NCBI GenBank assembly: GCA_025331565.1
Contig: JAFREQ010000090.1
Coordinates: 1,835,001-1,899,000 of the forward strand
Source: Holacanthus passer
Lineage: Eukaryota; Chordata; Actinopteri; Pomacanthidae
Direction: 5' to 3'
DNA length: 64,000 bases
This document shows positions 61,621 to 64,000 of this stretch, in pieces. Position numbers and translations under genes: made by a program. The notes below the pieces were generated by a model, which was not told the origin of the DNA, ran no database searches, and worked only from the letters and a program-made list of their open reading frames with translations. The first letter of the stretch is position 1; each line of letters starts with the position of its first letter.

Positions 61621-62915
61621 AGTAAACGAACAGTTTGGGATCCAGAGAAGAGACTTGGAGAGAGAGCAGCGTCGTCTCAAGAGGACTCCGCGACTTTAAA
61701 AGCTTTGGAGTCGCTACCAGCCGACTGACACAAAGGAGAGAGCACTGAGGACTAAAGCCTATTTCACCACAGCAAGATTTATTGTGATAACTGCAATGTC
61801 AGAAATTGGCTAGGGTCCGAAAAAATACTTCTATCACACATTTTAATCACTGAACATTTGTTTTCTTTGATATTTCCAAATATGATACAGAATCCGTCTC
61901 TCCCTCCCTCAGAGGACGTTCAGTTACTGATACTGATGAGGACTCAGTGTTAGATTTCATCAGGGTGGAAACGAGCTGATACAAGAGGCCTGAACTTTTC
62001 TTTCTTACATCACAACTCACAATTATCAAACACTCAAGACACAGAAGAGAGAAAATGGGAGGGAGCCAACCTTTAAGCTTATTCCAGTCAAAATTCAGGA
62101 CCCTTTGTTAAAGCAATGGGGAACAAAATAAGATGTTAGAGTTGGTAAATTCTTCCAAAATTGATCCAAAATCCAATAATAAGCTGATTTGAAGTGATGT
62201 TTCTTACTGAAAAGCAGCTTCAGTGTCTGAGGAGAGTTTCATGTCCATCTAAGCCTCTGAGGTGCTGCAGCTGTCCATCACCTTAACCAATTCAGACCCT
62301 ACATTATCATTCATTTTGTACATTGCGTTAATTCTGACTTTTATTCTCACACTGTGAGGATCATTTGACAGGCCACAATGTGGGAGCTCACACTGAACCT
62401 AAGAATGAAACAGTCGGTAAAAAAAAATAAAATAAGACAACAATGTCCTCAAGGAGAGAAGCCTGAATTAATTAGAAAGTAAGAAGTCAAACGAGGACCA
62501 ATCTGGCAGAAATTCTAATGAAGCTTATATTCCATCGATAAAACAACATACAGAAACGATGATGACCAAAGCAAAAAGCCAACTCTGACTCGCTCTCGTC
62601 TGGTAATGCCTGATCTTGTCCTGAGGCTGATACCGGCTAAATATAGGTTTACACATTTATGCATGTGTTAAGTCCAACATGAAGAGGCACAGATAAGAAG
62701 GATAAGCAGAATTGCAGGAGGCTAAGAAGAGGGGGGGGCAAGGATGAGCTATTTTCTCTCCTGGGGGAGACTAAAGTCCTGGATGCAGAGCTCCAACAAA
62801 AAGGGGACGGACACTTAAGCTGCTTATAAGAGCCTAATGGGGACAAGATAAGGGCCACGCTGGAGCAGACGGCCTCATCACTTAAAACACACTGTGACTC
62901 AGCTACACAAGCACG

Positions 62916-62919
<4 letters not shown>

Positions 62920-62949
<30 letters not shown>
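62920..62949 (+). repeat. (CA)15 microsatellite
   Basis: Preceded by GCACGCACGC units. Confidence 0.95.
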
Positions 62950-62950
<1 letters not shown>

Positions 62951-64000
62951 GTGACACATGTTTTTCTCTGCTTGCTGTTCCTGTAAACCCTTGCCAAGAT
63001 AAATTGGAGATTAAAGGTCACAATGATATTGGCCCTGCTTGAATGTGTTTTTGTGCTCGTGTATTTATTTTAGCACAGTGTGTTATGATTTTTTCAATGC
63101 ATAAAAATTAATCTTCAGTTAGTAAAAGAGAAAAGTACATACTGTATTAAACTCTGTTATACAACATTCAAAATGACAAACACGAGCACAAACACACTCT
63201 CTCCACAGTCGAGTACAGTAAAAGATGCAAATTAGCAGTCAATTAGTGGAGTTCTCTACATTTGGAGAGGAGGCCAATTAAAGCTAAATCAACACAATCA
63301 AACAATCAGTCAGACAATGCAACAAGAAAACAAGGGGAAATGAAGTGGAGAGTGAATGTTAAAGTGCTGAAGACTCACAGTTGCACAGTAAAAATAAAAT
63401 AATATCCACAGGTTTTGATGGATTTCATTTCGACTGTTCATGAATGTTGTAAATTAAGAGTGAAGCAGCAGGAGAACATCTGGTGAGCAAACTGATCTCA
63501 GAGAGTAACTGCAGCTCAGGTACAGACCAGATTCCAGCATCTTGACCTGCCACCTTCACGCTCTGAGCTTCCTGTCTGTGCAACAGCTGCTCCTGTTCAC
63601 ACTTTCACACGGTGCACTCAGACGCAGCGCGCACAACTTCAGCTATGATACGATAAACTGGAGGAGTCATTTTTACAGGCCGTCCAGCGCTCAGGTCCAG
63701 AGAAACATGTCTGGGCAGCTACTGCTGCTATCGATGAGAAATGTAGCTGTTCATTGAACCCTGAGGATGATCTTTAATGATTTTGGTTAAAGTCTGACCC
63801 TCAGTTTGCCATCAGGTCAAAATATTGACAGTTGAAAACTATTGGCTGCAGTTTGAAGAAATTAGCAAACTGACAGCACTGAAAACTGTACATTTGTAAT
63901 AACATTTCATCACATATATTAAAAAAGAGATGCCTCATCTGCAGTGAAAAACAGTTAGACTGGTTTAGAAAACATGAGCATTACTGAACTTTGGCTTCGA

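Larger units (their letters stand above)
58217..64000 (-). other. atrnl1 upstream intron (partial)
   Basis: The intron before the EGF-end exon. The rest of the EGF module, expected upstream, was not found up to 64000. Visible contents are an interspersed-repeat fragment at 58470-58660, short CA tracts near 58980-59010, a purine-rich tract at 61440-61620 and a CA repeat at 62920-62949. Nothing else recognisable. Confidence 0.75.

Overview
The window is vertebrate nuclear DNA, most likely from a teleost fish. It is intron-rich and AT-leaning, dense in (CA)n/(GT)n microsatellites, and carries miniature transposon remnants of types common in bony-fish genomes. There are no operons, ribosome-binding sites, CRISPR arrays or other prokaryotic features. 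The only protein-coding gene I can support lies on the minus strand: the 3' part of attractin-like 1 (atrnl1). Six short internal exons are found at 58164-58216, 47771-47865, 46941-47019, 44918-45075, 32124-32185 and 24074-24152. Each has AG/GT splice borders, and the reading phases join from exon to exon without a gap, giving 175 complete codons.

These exons encode, in order, the end of the last laminin-type EGF-like module, the membrane-proximal extracellular domain with four N-glycosylation sequons, the single transmembrane helix (split across two exons), and the first basic cytoplasmic residues. Residues such as TISGEE, NKNLD and KIKQTCW favour ATRNL1 over its paralogue attractin (ATRN). 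Upstream exons (Kelch, CUB, C-type lectin and most EGF modules) must lie beyond position 64000. The cytoplasmic-tail exons must lie below position 1, because I found no match to the conserved tail in 1-24073.

Region by region: 1-24073 is the intron after the transmembrane exon, with microsatellites, a transposon remnant at 10061-10492, a perfect decamer tandem repeat at 13538-13596, a long hairpin at 7315-7344 and TAAT-rich blocks that could be enhancers. 24153-32123 and 32186-44917 are two large introns, the second with a terminal-inverted-repeat element at 33258-33726. 45076-46940 and 47020-47770 are short introns. 47866-58163 holds the clearest mobile element, an 800-bp solo LTR at 53272-54071 flanked by a 5-bp target duplication, plus two abutting transposon fragments, a G-quadruplex-type tract and the longest GT repeat. 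58217-64000 is the start of the next upstream intron.

I see no previously undescribed gene system. The points most worth checking are the solo LTR, the 64-bp block shared at 62/64 between two transposon remnants, CA/UG repeat tracts about 30 nt downstream of two atrnl1 splice donors, and several candidate conserved noncoding blocks.
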